Shown here piece by piece: positions 52,250 through 63,439 of a stretch of 64,000 bases of DNA. Every line of letters begins with the position of its first letter. Within the stretch, counting starts at the first letter, position 1. Origin of the DNA: Arion vulgaris. Its lineage: Eukaryota; Mollusca; Gastropoda; Stylommatophora; Arionidae. The stretch is from positions 27,716,450-27,780,449 of the forward strand of contig CM036764.1 of NCBI GenBank assembly GCA_020796225.1, given 5' to 3'. A program made the position numbers and the translations under genes. The notes beneath the pieces were generated by a model. The model ran no database searches and was not told the origin of the DNA. It worked only from the letters and a program-made list of their open reading frames with translations.

Positions 52250-53660
52250 TCATTTCAATCCTGAAAATCTTGTATGTTGTGGTGCTCGTTGAATAATCAC
52301 ATCGTCAAGGCTGGCCTACCCTGTGTAATCTTTGATGAACATACCATCGAACGCAGAGACAGGCTGCGCTATCTTGGAATAACCTTTGATCGTAGTCTAT
52401 CTTTCAAACACCATATTGAACAGACGATACAACGGTGCAAGCGTGGTCTTGCGGCTCTCAAAGTTATGGTGGCTGCACACCTTGAGCAGAGACTACTTGC
52501 CATTTTGTTCGATCGACTGGTTATGTCAGTGGTGGATTACGGACTCGGAATTCTTACGATATCAAGATCACTATGTGAACGACTCGAACGGGTTCAGAAT
52601 GAAGATATGCGTATAGTTCTGGGCTGCACTAGAGATACCCCATTGTGAAGATGAGATATATGCTTGGCCTTCTGTCACTACGCTCCCGTCATGAAATCGC
52701 CCAAACCAAGGCATATATGCGGGTTACTTCGGATAAGAGACATCCACTACACAAGAACACTAATGATGTTAAGGACATGAGAATCAAGCGCGTGGAATCT
52801 CGTGGATGGCCCAGGCTGAGAGAACAATTGGTCAGGTGACTACGGTTGCGACCCTACCAAAAGGGGAAGAATGGATCCCAACAGATGGTAGAATGATGAA
52901 CTATCTCAACGTTATCATTACTCTTGGAAGAGAATGTAGAGATTGGGCAACATGAAGGCTGATCTCGCAGTTAAGCAGCTGATAGAAGATAATGCAAGGG
53001 ATGATGATGTTGTTGATGGGTCTGTTCAACGTGGTGAGAAATCTGGCTGGGGTTTCTTTGCTAATGCGCATGGTAGGGTTGTTGCAGAACGAAGTGGGGC
53101 ATACAGGACAACTACTTCCAGTATGAGGATGGAGGTTGAGGCTGTTACTGCTGCCCTGCATTGGAATTCTTGGACTTCATTCACTGGGGCAGTTGTTGTT
53201 TCTGACTCTCAGTCGATGCTTCACAAGATCCAGAAGGGCAGGTTTCGGTATGAGTGGATGTCGTCTATAGAAGTTTCTAACCTCCAGCGGCTTACGTGGA
53301 TATACTGTCCTGGCCATGCGGGTGTTTACGGTAGTGAGAGAGCGGACAGGCTTGCATCAACAGCATCGATTGTTGGGGAGTTGAAGATGGATAAGGGGGA
53401 TATTCTTCGGTCTCTTCGCGACTCTCTGTTGGATGAGGACACTCAAATCGATGTTGAATCGATCAAGCGATTTAAGCAGTTTGGAGTTACTCGTTGTTCA
53501 CTCGTTGAACTGGATGCCTGAGAGGCAGAGTGAGAGGTGTGTTTAATTATCGAGCCACAGGAACCATCAGTATGCATATTCTTCGATATCTGTTGGGGGA
53601 GACTGAGCACCTATGGGTCTGCCCGGAGTGCAATGACGTCAGTTTAGTAACCAATAACCA
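52250..53660 (+). mobile_element. RNase H LINE, best copy (RT tail, RNase H, 3' end)
   Basis: It starts in the segment after the RT palm (52274-52648: RDRLRYLGITFDRSLSFKHH, FDRLVMSVVDYGLGILTISR), with a stop at 52646. It continues in another frame (52645-52839: MLGLLSLRSRHEIAQTKAYM, RVESRGWPRLREQL), then the RNase H domain at 52943-53521. After a further frameshift come GVFNYRATGTISMHILRYLL, GETEHLWVCPECND and the 3' end near 53660. The order RT, connector, RNase H places it with the RNase H-bearing non-LTR groups (I-like superfamily). It is 5'-truncated near 52250. Confidence 0.85.
52943..53521 (+). pseudogene. LINE RNase H domain, open frame
   Basis: RNase H removes RNA from the RNA-DNA hybrid during element copying. 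All four catalytic acids are visible: Asp in DDDVVDGSVQRGEKSGWGFF, Glu in SSMRMEVEAVTAAL, Asp in VVVSDSQSMLHKIQKG, and the HxGxxxxExAD block CPGHAGVYGSERADRLAST. The 192-codon frame is intact, but it lacks its own promoter or upstream fusion in frame, so it is a piece of the broken LINE ORF2. Confidence 0.85.
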
Positions 53661-53992
53661 ATAACTATTGAGGTATAAACCAGTATTCTTTGGTTCAAAT
53701 ATTTAACTTCATCATGTTTCTTAATAATCAAGAAATAGTTGACTTTCAAAGAAAACTTGTAAACGTGTACAAATAATTCAGACATAAATGAAAAACTTTT
53801 TTTTATTAAGAACTCGTTTATATATAAATAAAAACCGAGGTATTTTAGTGACGATAACGTTTTCCTGGACTCTGTGACAAAACATCCAAAACCAGTACAT
53901 GAGTGGTAAAAACTGAGACGTCTGGTCACCCACTATGTGTATGAAGAAAATTATTACATATGTATTTTGTTGTTTGTCTTCTTACCTTTCCA
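53661..53992. other. Unassigned AT-rich sequence
   Basis: Nothing recognised. Confidence 0.3.
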
Positions 53993-54116
53993 GCAGAAGA
54001 TCTCCAGCCCTCCCCATTCCCAGCTTCCTTCAAAAAGTTCTCTGATGTTTACATTTGCAGGATTTTCAAGCAGTAAGCAAACATCGGCTTAAGTTTGCGA
54101 TTTCCAGAGGCTTTGG
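53993..54116 (+). other. Possible exon of unknown gene
   Basis: A strong polypyrimidine acceptor (TTGTCTTCTTACCTTTCCAG) is followed by GC-richer sequence that ends at a good donor-like AACAGCAAA|GTAAGC (about 54130). One frame gives AEDLQPSPFPASFKKFSDVY then a stop before ANIGLSLRFPEALALNSK. The stop weakens the case, and no family is recognised. Confidence 0.18.
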
Positions 54117-54140
54117 CACTCAACAGCAAAGTAAGCCTAT

Positions 54141-54544
54141 ATTTCCTAGGCTTGTGCCTTGTACAACGAAACCTTTTATTCGTAATATTTTCCTTTGAGA
54201 ATTGTTTTACAGAAATAGCAAGTATTATCTATTTTGAATAGAACTTGTTGGGAAGGTTAATCGTTCTTGTTAAATCAAATCTTAAATTGATGTTTAAGTG
54301 CATAGGCTGATTATTTGTGTTCATTGCCATGTTCTCGTCCGCGTAATAGCATGTTAATATTCCTCTTCGTCATAAAACAGTCAGATGAAACATTCTCTAG
54401 CTTTATATTAATCAGAATCAAGTGTAATTATCCACAGATTGTTTATTCTCTTATTCTGGAATATATCTTTGTCTTATTTATCTGTTGATAGATTTATTTT
54501 ACAAGTGTTAAAATTATATCTTTGAATTATTAAATTGTTGATTG
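54141..54544. other. Unassigned AT-rich sequence
   Basis: Nothing recognised. Confidence 0.3.
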
Positions 54545-55570
54545 TATTTAGTTCTGAAGATATATGTCCTTCATTCATTTCTTTGTGATTTTAATCAGTT
54601 AATAAAGAAATATGTCCTTCATTCATTTATTTGTGATTGTACTAAATTAAGGAAGAAATATGTCCTTCATTCATTTCTTTGTGATTTTACTCAGTTAATG
54701 AAGAAATGTTTGCTTGATTCATTTCTTTGTGATTGTACACAGTTAATGAAAAAATATGTCCTTCATTCATTTTTTTGTGATTGTACTCAATTTAGGAAGA
54801 AATATGTCCTTGATTCATTTCTTTGTGATTGTACTCAGTTAATGAAAAAATATTTTCTTGATTCATTTCTTTGTGATTGTACTCAGTTAATGAAAAAATA
54901 TTTTCTTGATTCATTTCTTTGTGATTGTACTCAGTTAATGAAAAAATATTTTCTTGATTCATTTCTTTGTGATTGTACTCAGTAAATGAAGAATTCTTTG
55001 TGATTGTACTCAGTTTATGAAGAAATATTTTCTTGATTCATTTCTTTGTGATTGTACTCAGTTAATGAAGAAATGTTTGCTTGATTCATTTCTTTGTGAT
55101 TGTACACAGTTAATGAAAAAATATGTCCTTCATTCATTTTTTTGTGATTGTACTCAATTTAGGAAGAAATATGTCCTTGATTCATTTCTTTGTGATTGTA
55201 CTCAGTTAATGAAAAAATATTTTCTTGATTCATTTCTTTGTGATTGTACTCAGTTAATGAAAAAATATTTTCTTGATTCATTTCTTTGTGATTGTACTCA
55301 GTAAATGAAGAATTCTTTGTGATTGTACTCAGTTTATGAAGAAATATTTTCTTGATTCATTTCTTTGTGATTGTACTCAGTTAATGAAGAATTTGTGATT
55401 ATACTCAGTTTATGAAGAAATATTTTCTTGATTCATTTCTTTGTGATTGTGCTCAGTTTATAAAGAAATATTTTCTTGATTCATTTCTTTGTGATTTTAT
55501 TCAGATAATGAAGAAATAGTTGCTGGACTCATTTCTTTGTGATTGTACACAGTTTATGAAGAAATATTTG
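54545..55570 (+). repeat. Minisatellite, 48-bp unit, about 20 copies, higher-order
   Basis: The unit is GAAGAAATATTTTCTTGATT, CATTTCTTTGTGATTGTACT, CAGTTAAT. Runs of variant units recur about 361 bp apart (from about 54695 and from about 55056 the same order of variants is seen), so a block of seven to eight units has been duplicated. Open frames (KKYFLDSFLCDCTQLM) reflect the 3n period. Confidence 0.92.
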
Positions 55571-55950
55571 CTCGACTCACTATTTATTCAATTTTTGATT
55601 GTTTTTAGTAATAACAAAATATTAGTTTGAGTCATTCTTTTATGATTGTCTTTAGTTCTAAAGAAACAGTTTTAGTTTTTTATTTTGGGATTGTGTTTAA
55701 TTCTGAAGAAATAGTTGCTTGATTCATTTCTTTGTGATTGTGTTTAATTCTGAAGAAAAAGTTGTATCATTCATGTCTTTCTTATTGTTTTTAGTTCTGA
55801 AGAGATATGTGTTCGATTCATTCAATTGTTTTTTCTGTTTGTTTTGAGTTTTCATGCTATGAAATATTACATGGACTTATTCAATTGTTATAATTCGCCA
55901 ATGTTATCAAATATTGTGTTGGTTCATTCACTAACCAAGTGTTTATTATT
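55571..55950 (+). repeat. Decayed margin of the 48-bp array
   Basis: Diverged units (TTCTGAAGAAATAGTTGCTT, GATTCATTTCTTTGTGATTG) thin out to about 55950. Confidence 0.6.
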
Positions 55951-57759
55951 TATTAATGTTTTATTGAGCAGTCATAAAATAAACAAAGAAAATTAAAGTA
56001 TTTTTCACATGTATTTTTTACAAGTGATCACAAAGATCATTCCACACACTTCAAGAATAATGAAATTCTTGAAGTGCAAATGAAAAGCAAATGAACAGCA
56101 AATGAAAAACGTTAAGACTGCATTCTTGTTTACCAGCACTAACATTACAACCCTTTTCTTTTAGCATATAGCAGTGTACCAGTTCTTGATAAGATGGTCG
56201 ATTCCTTATTAAGTAAACATAACTCAATGAACTCGGACTTAATATTGACGACACTATAATGCCCATTAATTTGACATAGCAAAACTACAAAATGTGCAAA
56301 TGATCAAATATTAAGTTTTTTTGTATTAGTAGAACGGAAAGCAGTAAACTTGAATCCAGTGATAATGTCAAGTTACATGTAGAGTTTTTATTTCTCAATG
56401 TATCTTGGGTTTATATAAATTTATATTTGATAGTGGTTAGTCATCGTTCAAACTTCATGGCAACGGTTTGCTGCCTCATAATTGTTTCTTTCTGTATCAG
56501 CGAAACCACACAAAATGCTCATCATAGTTTCATGTGAACTCATGAAAGAAATAGCAGACGACACAGACGAGCAGCTTGCACAAGCATAAAATGCATAAGG
56601 CAGTTGCATGGATCCCATCACCAACCATCGATCACTGGAACGTGCACGATAAAAAACTGCAACCCGTAGAAGCATTACTGAATAAAGCAAACGTTTGATT
56701 GCCTGCCACTACGGTCCGCCATTTTATGAATACGCATATTTCAATAAAACCAGCGTGGGAACAACCAAATCATTCTAAATGAAATTCACAACTCACAGCG
56801 ACGCACCAAACACTTAACTTAACTCTTACAATACGACAGACCACCTGACAGACCATAAAGTTAGTTCCCATTTTACCACAAGCCACTTCACGGACCATAT
56901 GGTTCTAACCAGTTGTTAATATATCGTAGAAGACTATTTTTGCATATACACCGTGTAAAAGTCGTGTCCTGTTCTATTCTATTTCCGCTCCAGAATATTG
57001 TTTGCCTCGTGTTAGAAGTGATATTTTAAAAAATTATTTTGTAAGTGTAAACAAGAAAACTGTTTGCAATAACGGCTAGTAATGTTCGTCAACAGCGACT
57101 GTCTGCAGTTAAAACCTCACACCTTATTTATTCATGGATTAAACAATGATAAAAATGGTGATTCTAGTGAGGACAGTAACAGACAGTAGTTAGTGACGAT
57201 TTGGAATCGGGTTTTATATTAGATATTCTGACAATTTAAATAAACTTAGCAGTATTGCTAATGAAGAAGGAGCGTGTCTTCAAAGCAGGAACCAGATATG
57301 TCAAACCCTCATATAATCAAATTCTTTAAACCCGAAACGGATGAAACATGACTATGTTGTATAGAAATAGACAGTCCAAGGAATTGATGTAGTGCTTGTT
57401 AACTTTGGACCATTTGACAGCTTACACATGTTGGCAAGTTCACATCTTTCCTCAAAATCTTTAATTACAATTTTTTCATTTGTTAAATACATTTAATGCT
57501 TTAAGTATATTTTTAAAATTCAAAAACAGCAAGTGGGTGTTTATAATAGATCTTTCAATTGGGCACATTTTGGTGTATGCAGTTTGTCTCTGCTGTTGAA
57601 TGTAATAAAGTTATAACAAATTTTGTAAGGACATCTTCGCCTTAAAATTTGTTCCTCAAAAACAGTGCATAAAAAGGCGGTTTTAGTACGCGTATTGTAA
57701 GTGTTAATAGAGGAACAAGGAGAAAAACAAATGGAGGATACAACCCAGAGCACGACAGT
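55951..57759. other. Longest stretch without recognised repeats after the P450
   Basis: No repeat partner in the window and no supported exon. CCGCCATTTTATGAA near 56717 and the CAACGGTTTGCTGCC region are GC-richer but show no gene. Confidence 0.3.
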
Positions 57760-58080
57760 ATAAATACACTAAACAGAAAAGCACAGACCACAGTCTTCAG
57801 ACTTAGAACGGGACACTGCAGTCTCAGAGCACACCTCCACAGAATGGGTCTCAGGGACTCGGCAGCCTGCATCCGTGGAGCACCAAAGCAGTCCACAGAG
57901 CACATCCTGCAAGACTGACCTAGTCTGAGTAGTGAGAGATTGGAGATCTGGCCAACAGAAACAACACTACAAGACAAACTATGGGGAACCGGTGAAGACC
58001 TCAAGCGCACCGCCCTGTTTATGACACATACCGGAGTAGTCGCATAGCAAAAGTTGATCGCAGCAGAAGAAGAAGAAGAG
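57760..58080 (+). mobile_element. LINE C-terminal fragment (TEHILQDC family), copy 2
   Basis: The + strand frame reads RKAQTTVFRLRTGHCSLRAH, LHRMGLRDSAACIRGAPKQS, TEHILQD then a stop in place of Cys, and TTLQDKLWGTGEDLKRTALF. It is related to 47990-48290. The Cys of HILQDC is lost. The end is (GAA)n. Confidence 0.7.
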
Positions 58081-58627
58081 GAACAAGGAAACCGGTCCAA
58101 CAAATCCACACATGAAAAAATTGGATTAGGAACCAAGTCTAGAAGCAAACAACACTCATGTTCATAACAGTACGTCTGCCTTTCTCTCATGTTGACCAGG
58201 TAGTCCCAAAGATTGTAATCTTGACGTAGACATATTTCACATACTTAATTCGTTTATCGAGCTTCGAGTGACAAGATAGTTTAAATTATATGACAAAGAT
58301 TTGTTTTTCTTTGCTATAACTCTTGGTCTGTTGTATGCTGCTAACCTTGCCCTTTCATATTAGAATATAATAACACATGCTGTCACCGAAATAAAAGACA
58401 TAAGCGATAAACTTTTTTCTCGAGTACCACTTTAACTGAAGATGCTCGTGGAATAAATCATATCCTTTGTTTGCTAGTGAATGGCATCATTTAGACATCA
58501 TGATAACACCTGTAGATATTTGACAACGAAATGTCATTTTGATAATATATACACGTTTGTGTGTTGACACTTGTTGACAGTTGGTAGATTTTATAATAAT
58601 AAGCGTCTGAGGAAAGATCACGTTATC
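58081..58627. other. Unassigned sequence
   Basis: Nothing recognised. Confidence 0.3.
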
Positions 58628-58635
58628 AATCTACC

Positions 58636-58797
58636 CAGTGGCGGCTCGTAATCGTTTTTGTTGGTGAGAACAGACACAAATTTTCGGAAAAATCATGGTT
58701 TTGAGTTATGTTTTAATTTATAAAATAATAAATATACGTTACACATTCTTTTTGGTGGGGCTCGGCCCCAGTGACCCTTCATGACGAGCTGCCTCTG
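58636..58797 (+). mobile_element. hAT-type MITE, 162 bp (copy 3 of 3)
   Basis: CAGTGGCGGCTCGT start and ACGAGCTGCCTCTG end (diverged). Flanks AATCTACC / AATCTATC match at 7 of 8. Same orientation as 1887-2049. Confidence 0.85.
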
Positions 58798-59084
58798 AAT
58801 CTATCATACTCAGAATCTGTATAACTGCAAATCTGCACTACACGATTGTTAAGACGACCTAGTTTGGGAGAGAGAGAGGGTTACTCACATATAATGCTAT
58901 AAAATACAGTAGGGCGTAAACAATTGGTCCGACTATTTATTCTAGTCAGTTTGTACGTTTAGTAAGGCGAGTTCAAGCTGACCAAAGATGAAACCTCCGT
59001 TGTTTTGTACTAAACAAATTTGACAAACGAGAAATTACTACTACACATACCTTCCCTTTGTATTTCTTTTCTCCAATCTTGTTT

Positions 59085-59740
59085 TTGCCTCACAGCGTCA
59101 GGATAAGAAGAGATTTCTAGAAAGGGCTTTTGTGTGCTCTTCATAAATAGTGTTTTTTATCGCCTCTGTTATTTTTTAGGTCCAACATTTTCATGGACGG
59201 CCTTTTGCTTTGAATCCATTGTAACAAAGGAGCATTTTGTGGCGCACTGTCCGTTGGTAATCTGCTTATGTTGCCGAACCATATAATTTGTTGTTTCTTG
59301 ATGAAGGTCAGTTCTGATGTTGTACTCACTTTTTTCCTGTCTTCTTTACTTAATTCTTCTATTCTTGTTACTCCCATCATTCTGCGTAGACACTTCATCT
59401 CTGTAGTGACTAGTTTTCTTCTATCATTTGATGTCAGCGTCCATGTTTGGTACTGATAGCATAATGTGGGGAGAACGATTGCATTGAACAATGTGCTATG
59501 TCTGTATTCATGATGTCATGGCTGCATTTTAAAGTTGGTGCGATTTGTCCTATTATTTGCTTCGCGTTGTTGCGTATATGTTGGATTTCATTAGTTATTC
59601 TTCCGTTTGCTAAATAATTGCTGCTTAGTTATGTAAAGTCTTTGCCTTGTTTTACTGGGTGTTTGTCGATGGAGATATTGGTAGTTTTTTCCTCTCTAGT
59701 GAATATCATTACTTCGACCGTTGCTTTGTGTAAGCTACAA
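59085..59740 (-). mobile_element. LINE C-terminal fragment (SNDRRK family), minus-strand copy
   Basis: The minus-strand frame 59491-59141 reads MFNAIVLPTLCYQYQTWTLT, SNDRRKLVTTEMKCLRRMMG and FIKKQQIIWFGNISRLPTDS, ending with AGAAATCTCTTCTTATCCTG. The segment that is triplicated at 9500-9665 is single here. Confidence 0.8.
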
Positions 59741-59792
59741 ATGACAGTAACGTTTATGGATTAAAAATATTTAATATATAGACAAATGGATT

Positions 59793-59940
59793 TTTATGCA
59801 AGACACGTAAGTCATAATCATTTTAATATACTAATATTTTGGACCGGTGAAAGTTTTATGCAAGTTTTATGACTTTTATGCAAGACATGTAAGTAATAAT
59901 CATTTTAATATACTAATATTCTGGACCGGTGAAAGTCTGC
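59793..59940. repeat. Tandem duplication, about 85-bp unit, 2 copies
   Basis: TTTTATGCAAGACACGTAAG, TAATCATTTTAATATACTAA and TGGACCGGTGAAAG, twice. Confidence 0.85.
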
Positions 59941-60120
59941 ACTATGCAGTTGTCTTGCTAACCCATTTAATTTAGGATTCTATGTCACTACAGCGGCAAT
60001 TTCAAATGTTTTGTGCTAATTTAAAAAAAAAAAAAAGAGAAACGGTTTTACATGCCAGCATCAAAATACTACAAGCGTGAAACATTCAAGGTAAGAAGAG
60101 CGTCATTTATTGATGTCCTT

Positions 60121-60378
60121 CCTTCTTCTTCTTCAAACGCTCCATATCGACCACTTGTTAAACACTCTGTGTGATTTGTATGTGATTCATGCATAATAGC
60201 GATTGTATGTTGTTCCAATTATGCGCCTACAAGTAGGCTAGCACATCCGATGTCTACGATGTTTTTTATTTACTAGGATAGCTTCCTTAGGTCCTACATC
60301 AGTCGCCTCTTACGACATGCCTTGTAGGTTGCAGGGGTACTATTCTTTGCTTCCTTGCCGGCATCGGTACCACACGGA
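60121..60378 (-). mobile_element. SINE family D1, copy 4
   Basis: Reverse orientation, with TTCTTCTTCTTC at the left, the core AGTCGCCTCTTACGACATG and GGTACCACACGG at the right. It forms an inverted pair with the copy at 61008-61260. Confidence 0.85.
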
Positions 60379-60555
60379 CATGTCATTACAAAGTTCAATT
60401 TCTCTTATACTAAATACAATTGATAAAAACGAGAAATTATTTATCGATCAGAGATCTGGCTGCAAATAAAAACACAATTATTTCTTTAATTACATGTTTC
60501 CATCTAGTTCAGAAGAGATATCAAATGTAATTTTATCTTGAATATCTTGATTTAA

Positions 60556-60772
60556 CCCTTTCACTGCTACATACTTTCTGAAGGCTGAGCTAAAAATAGC
60601 TACTCTTTGGTTATAGGTCACAAACGTGAATGTACGCCTATATGTGGCAGTAGCAATGTATAACGTGTTAACACATCTTTAGCCCACAGAGGAGAGATAA
60701 TAACAGACGTATTAATGCGTCTTTAGAAGTGAATGGGAAAAACGTATATATACGTCTTTAGCAGCTAAAGGG
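60556..60772. mobile_element. Possible piggyBac-type MITE, 217 bp
   Basis: The ends CCCTTTCACTGCTA / TAGCAGCTAAAGGG are inverted repeats. TTAA flanks the left end (60552-60555) and TAAA the right (60773-60776), fitting a TTAA duplication with one change. CCCTTT-type termini next to TTAA are common in piggyBac MITEs. Inside, variants of ACGTCTTTA recur. Confidence 0.65.
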
Positions 60773-61007
60773 TAAAAACTAAGATAGTCTGACCAGGGTT
60801 ATATCATTGAGAAAAGGACACCATAAACATAAGAGTGTATGCTCTATGTGTTTTCTCCCCATTCATTCGTTATTTTTAACTCAGGCGTAGTCATAAACCC
60901 AAATATTGCCCCACCCTTGACTAAATTTTATATAAAGTGTTATTTTTCTTATCACCAGCGTTATTCGCTATTCAGACGAGCATAACATCGACTTCAGAAA
61001 TAACTTT

Positions 61008-61260
61008 CATCCGTGCGTTGCCGGGGCTCGTAAGGGGAGAAAAGAAAAGTAACAATGCAACCTAACAAGGCATGTCGTAAATGGCGACTGAGGTAGGGGT
61101 CTAGTAAATAAAAAGTGTCGCAGAAATCGGAAGTGCTTGCCTACTTATAGGCGCATAACTGGCACAACGTACATCGCTCTTAGGCTTGGATCACATACAA
61201 ATCACAAAGAGTTGTTAACAAGTGGTCGATGTGGAGCGTTAGAAGAAGAAGAAGAAGAAA
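61008..61260 (+). mobile_element. SINE family D1, copy 5
   Basis: CATCCGTGCGTTGCCGGGGC start, a diverged core CATGTCGTAAATGGCGACT and a GAAGAAGAAGAAGAAG end. Confidence 0.85.
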
Positions 61261-61599
61261 TAACATTAGGAGAAATAAACTGTTATCAACTATTTTAATT
61301 TCAACCAGAAATTTAACAGATTCAAGAACTATTTTACCTCAATTAAAAATGTAATATTACTTATTATTGTTTTCTCACTGTAGACGGAATCAATTGAACT
61401 AGTTCATTTGTTAAGGTGAAAATAATTACAAATACATTTTCCCGTTAATAATCATTATTCCATGTGAATGTCAGTAATGTTGAACAATCGATCGTTTTGA
61501 TTAAATAGACATTGCTCTCTCGATTCAATATTAATAGATATACATATTGAAAGATGTGCATATATCTGTAACAACGATGTGCGGGCAAAGATTTTGTTT
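61261..61599. other. Unassigned AT-rich sequence
   Basis: Nothing recognised. Confidence 0.3.
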
Positions 61600-61855
61600 C
61601 ATGCGCATAGATACGGACATGTTCATGCAAATATTAGGACATGTGATGAGAAGGGAAGGCTTAGAACATATTGTGACAACTGGTAAAAAGCGAGGGGAGA
61701 CGTAACCGAGGATAACAGAGAGAGAAAGTATTGGACTGACATCATGGTACTGAAGAGCGTCAACATCTGAGATGATAGCAAACACCAGGGACAGAGATTT
61801 GTCGAGATACATGGTCGCTTAGATCAGCCGGCACAACACCTGAGGATGATGACTT
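61600..61855 (+). mobile_element. LINE 3' end (HIVTTGKIEG family), copy 3
   Basis: GGACATGTGATGAGAAGGGA, GAACATATTGTGACAACTGG, AGAGCGTCAACATCTGAGAT and GATAGCAAACACC parallel 22520-22690. Broken frame. Confidence 0.72.
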
Positions 61856-62189
61856 AGATACAAAAGGCACTTTCATTTCATGTCATAGTTACCGAATCAA
61901 TCTGCCGATTTATATAGAGAAGTACCAACAAATATACCGGTGTATGAACAAGCGCTAATAAATATATAAAAAACGAGATCCCAAGGGACAACAGAACTGT
62001 GGTTTCTCAAAGTTAGTCTCGATATCGGAGGAGATTGCAGTTTAGTTTTAGTTTAGTCGTTGGATTGCCATCACTGCACGTCGAACCAATTAGTCCATAC
62101 GTGCTCCGATCTCCCCTCAGTACTTCCTCAGCGTGTGGCGACTAACGACACCGGTTCTTTGTTGGTTTACTATTCTTCTTTGTTACTCG

Positions 62190-62530
62190 ACAGAGGTGCG
62201 GAAGAAACCACTCTAGTGGCTCAACGGACACAACGGCGAGTACCGGCAAAGCGCTGTGGAGCGTACTGAGCACGGTGAGGCACGTAGTACACCCTGGTCA
62301 TCCACTGCACCTGAATCCTCCACCAGTCGTCTCGACTTGTCTTGCCACTGGATCTTGTTGGAAACAGGAGAGAGAGTGAGGTCGACGTTAGCGCAACTCT
62401 TCCTCACTTTAATCAAACTTGCTGCGCTAGTCACTGATTCATCCTTCAACTAGCCCTGTACTCTTCAAGGCACGCATCGGACTGACAAGTCACCTACGTG
62501 TCCATTGACTGATACTACATTCTGTTTGTT
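62190..62530 (+). mobile_element. LINE C-terminal end (ARIGLTSHLRVH)
   Basis: On the + strand at about 62450-62510 the frame reads PSTSPVLFKARIGLTSHLRV and H before a stop, the zinc-finger-like LINE end seen on the other strand at 330 and 6560. The first Cys pair is not clear. Upstream AEETTLVAQRTQRRVPAKRC may belong to the same ORF. Confidence 0.5.
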
Positions 62531-62574
62531 GGATGAAGTAACTATGTGGTTATAATCATATTTGATTGACGAAA

Positions 62575-63235
62575 ATTATTATTATTATTATTATTCTTTG
62601 TCTACCAGAGTAACGTTCTTGTCTTGCCACACCCCACTTGACTTGAAATTCTTGCAGTCTGGTTAGTGTTGTAGATTCACCACTATTACTTGAATCATGT
62701 ACACGACCTCTCTCTTTAAGGGAATTTATAATATTAGCCTGGTCCATTGCTCGCCCACTTTGTATAGCAGCCATACCTGCAAGCCTATCCTCACGTTCAT
62801 TCACCCCTACAGCTGCATACGTTGGCACAAAAATAAAATTGATCTTTGTCATCTTAGACCTTCCCATCGACTCCATCCAATTTCTCCTAGCCCATCCTGT
62901 TTCAATCTTCCTGAGCATACTCATTGAGTCACTGAGAAAACATGCATGGATAAAAGTCTGTGATTCCAGCCAAACCATCGCTTTAGTAACCGCCATGATT
63001 TCCATATTGAGACTGCTCGTTGTCAAGGCAAAATCACCACTGTCTTCCCTCACAACATCCCCTCCGACCTGGGCAGTGAAAGCCCACGATCTCCGTACAT
63101 GTTGAATCACCTAACCATCCGTATAAATGATTACATCATGCTCAGATGAGTTCTCAAAAATTAGTGCCTGAACTTCTGCCTCCACGACAAATGGGTTGGC
63201 TTGTCTGCATTCTTTACTGACTGCAGACTGGAGAC
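62575..63235 (-). mobile_element. RNase H LINE fragment, copy C
   Basis: On the minus strand: EVQALIFENSSEHDVIIYTD, then G and a stop (TAG at 63111-63113), then VIQHVRRSWAFTAQVGGDVV, FALTTSSLNMEIMAVTKAMV, CFLSDSMSMLRKIETGWARR and FIFVPTYAAVGVNEREDRLA. The acids D, E, D and D are present, but the His of PGHxGV is changed (PTYAAV). It ends in (ATT)n at 62580. Confidence 0.8.
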
Positions 63236-63249
63236 TGTATTAAAACTAT

Positions 63250-63380
63250 ATAAACTGGCGAAACACGTAATAACAAAGTACGATAGTTTTACAAAATATA
63301 AAAACATTGACAATACACAGCAACGTTTCGGCCAAAAGGCCTTTATCAAGCAAACGAAACAACAGAAGTGACGAATTTCA
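63250..63380 (-). repeat. Penelope-like terminal repeat (pLTR)
   Basis: Third copy of the repeat at 1205 and 40436. Here stem II reads AAAGGCCTTTTGGCCGAAAC on the minus strand, a perfect GGCC/GGCC stem with a TTTT loop. Its orientation is opposite to the Penelope RT that follows. Confidence 0.6.
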
Positions 63381-63439
63381 CAGCACATTGCGTTTAGACT
63401 ACTACAGATATTCTAACGGGCAAAAATGTTAATCTTTGA

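Noticed and set aside
54542..55304. 147- and 95-codon frames (KKYFLDSFLCDCTQLM repeats)
   Set aside because: 48-bp array with a 3n period; frames break wherever unit length changes.
62060..62453. Short frames on both strands in a GC-richer stretch
   Set aside because: Overlap a probable LINE C-terminal end on the + strand; no independent gene is supported.
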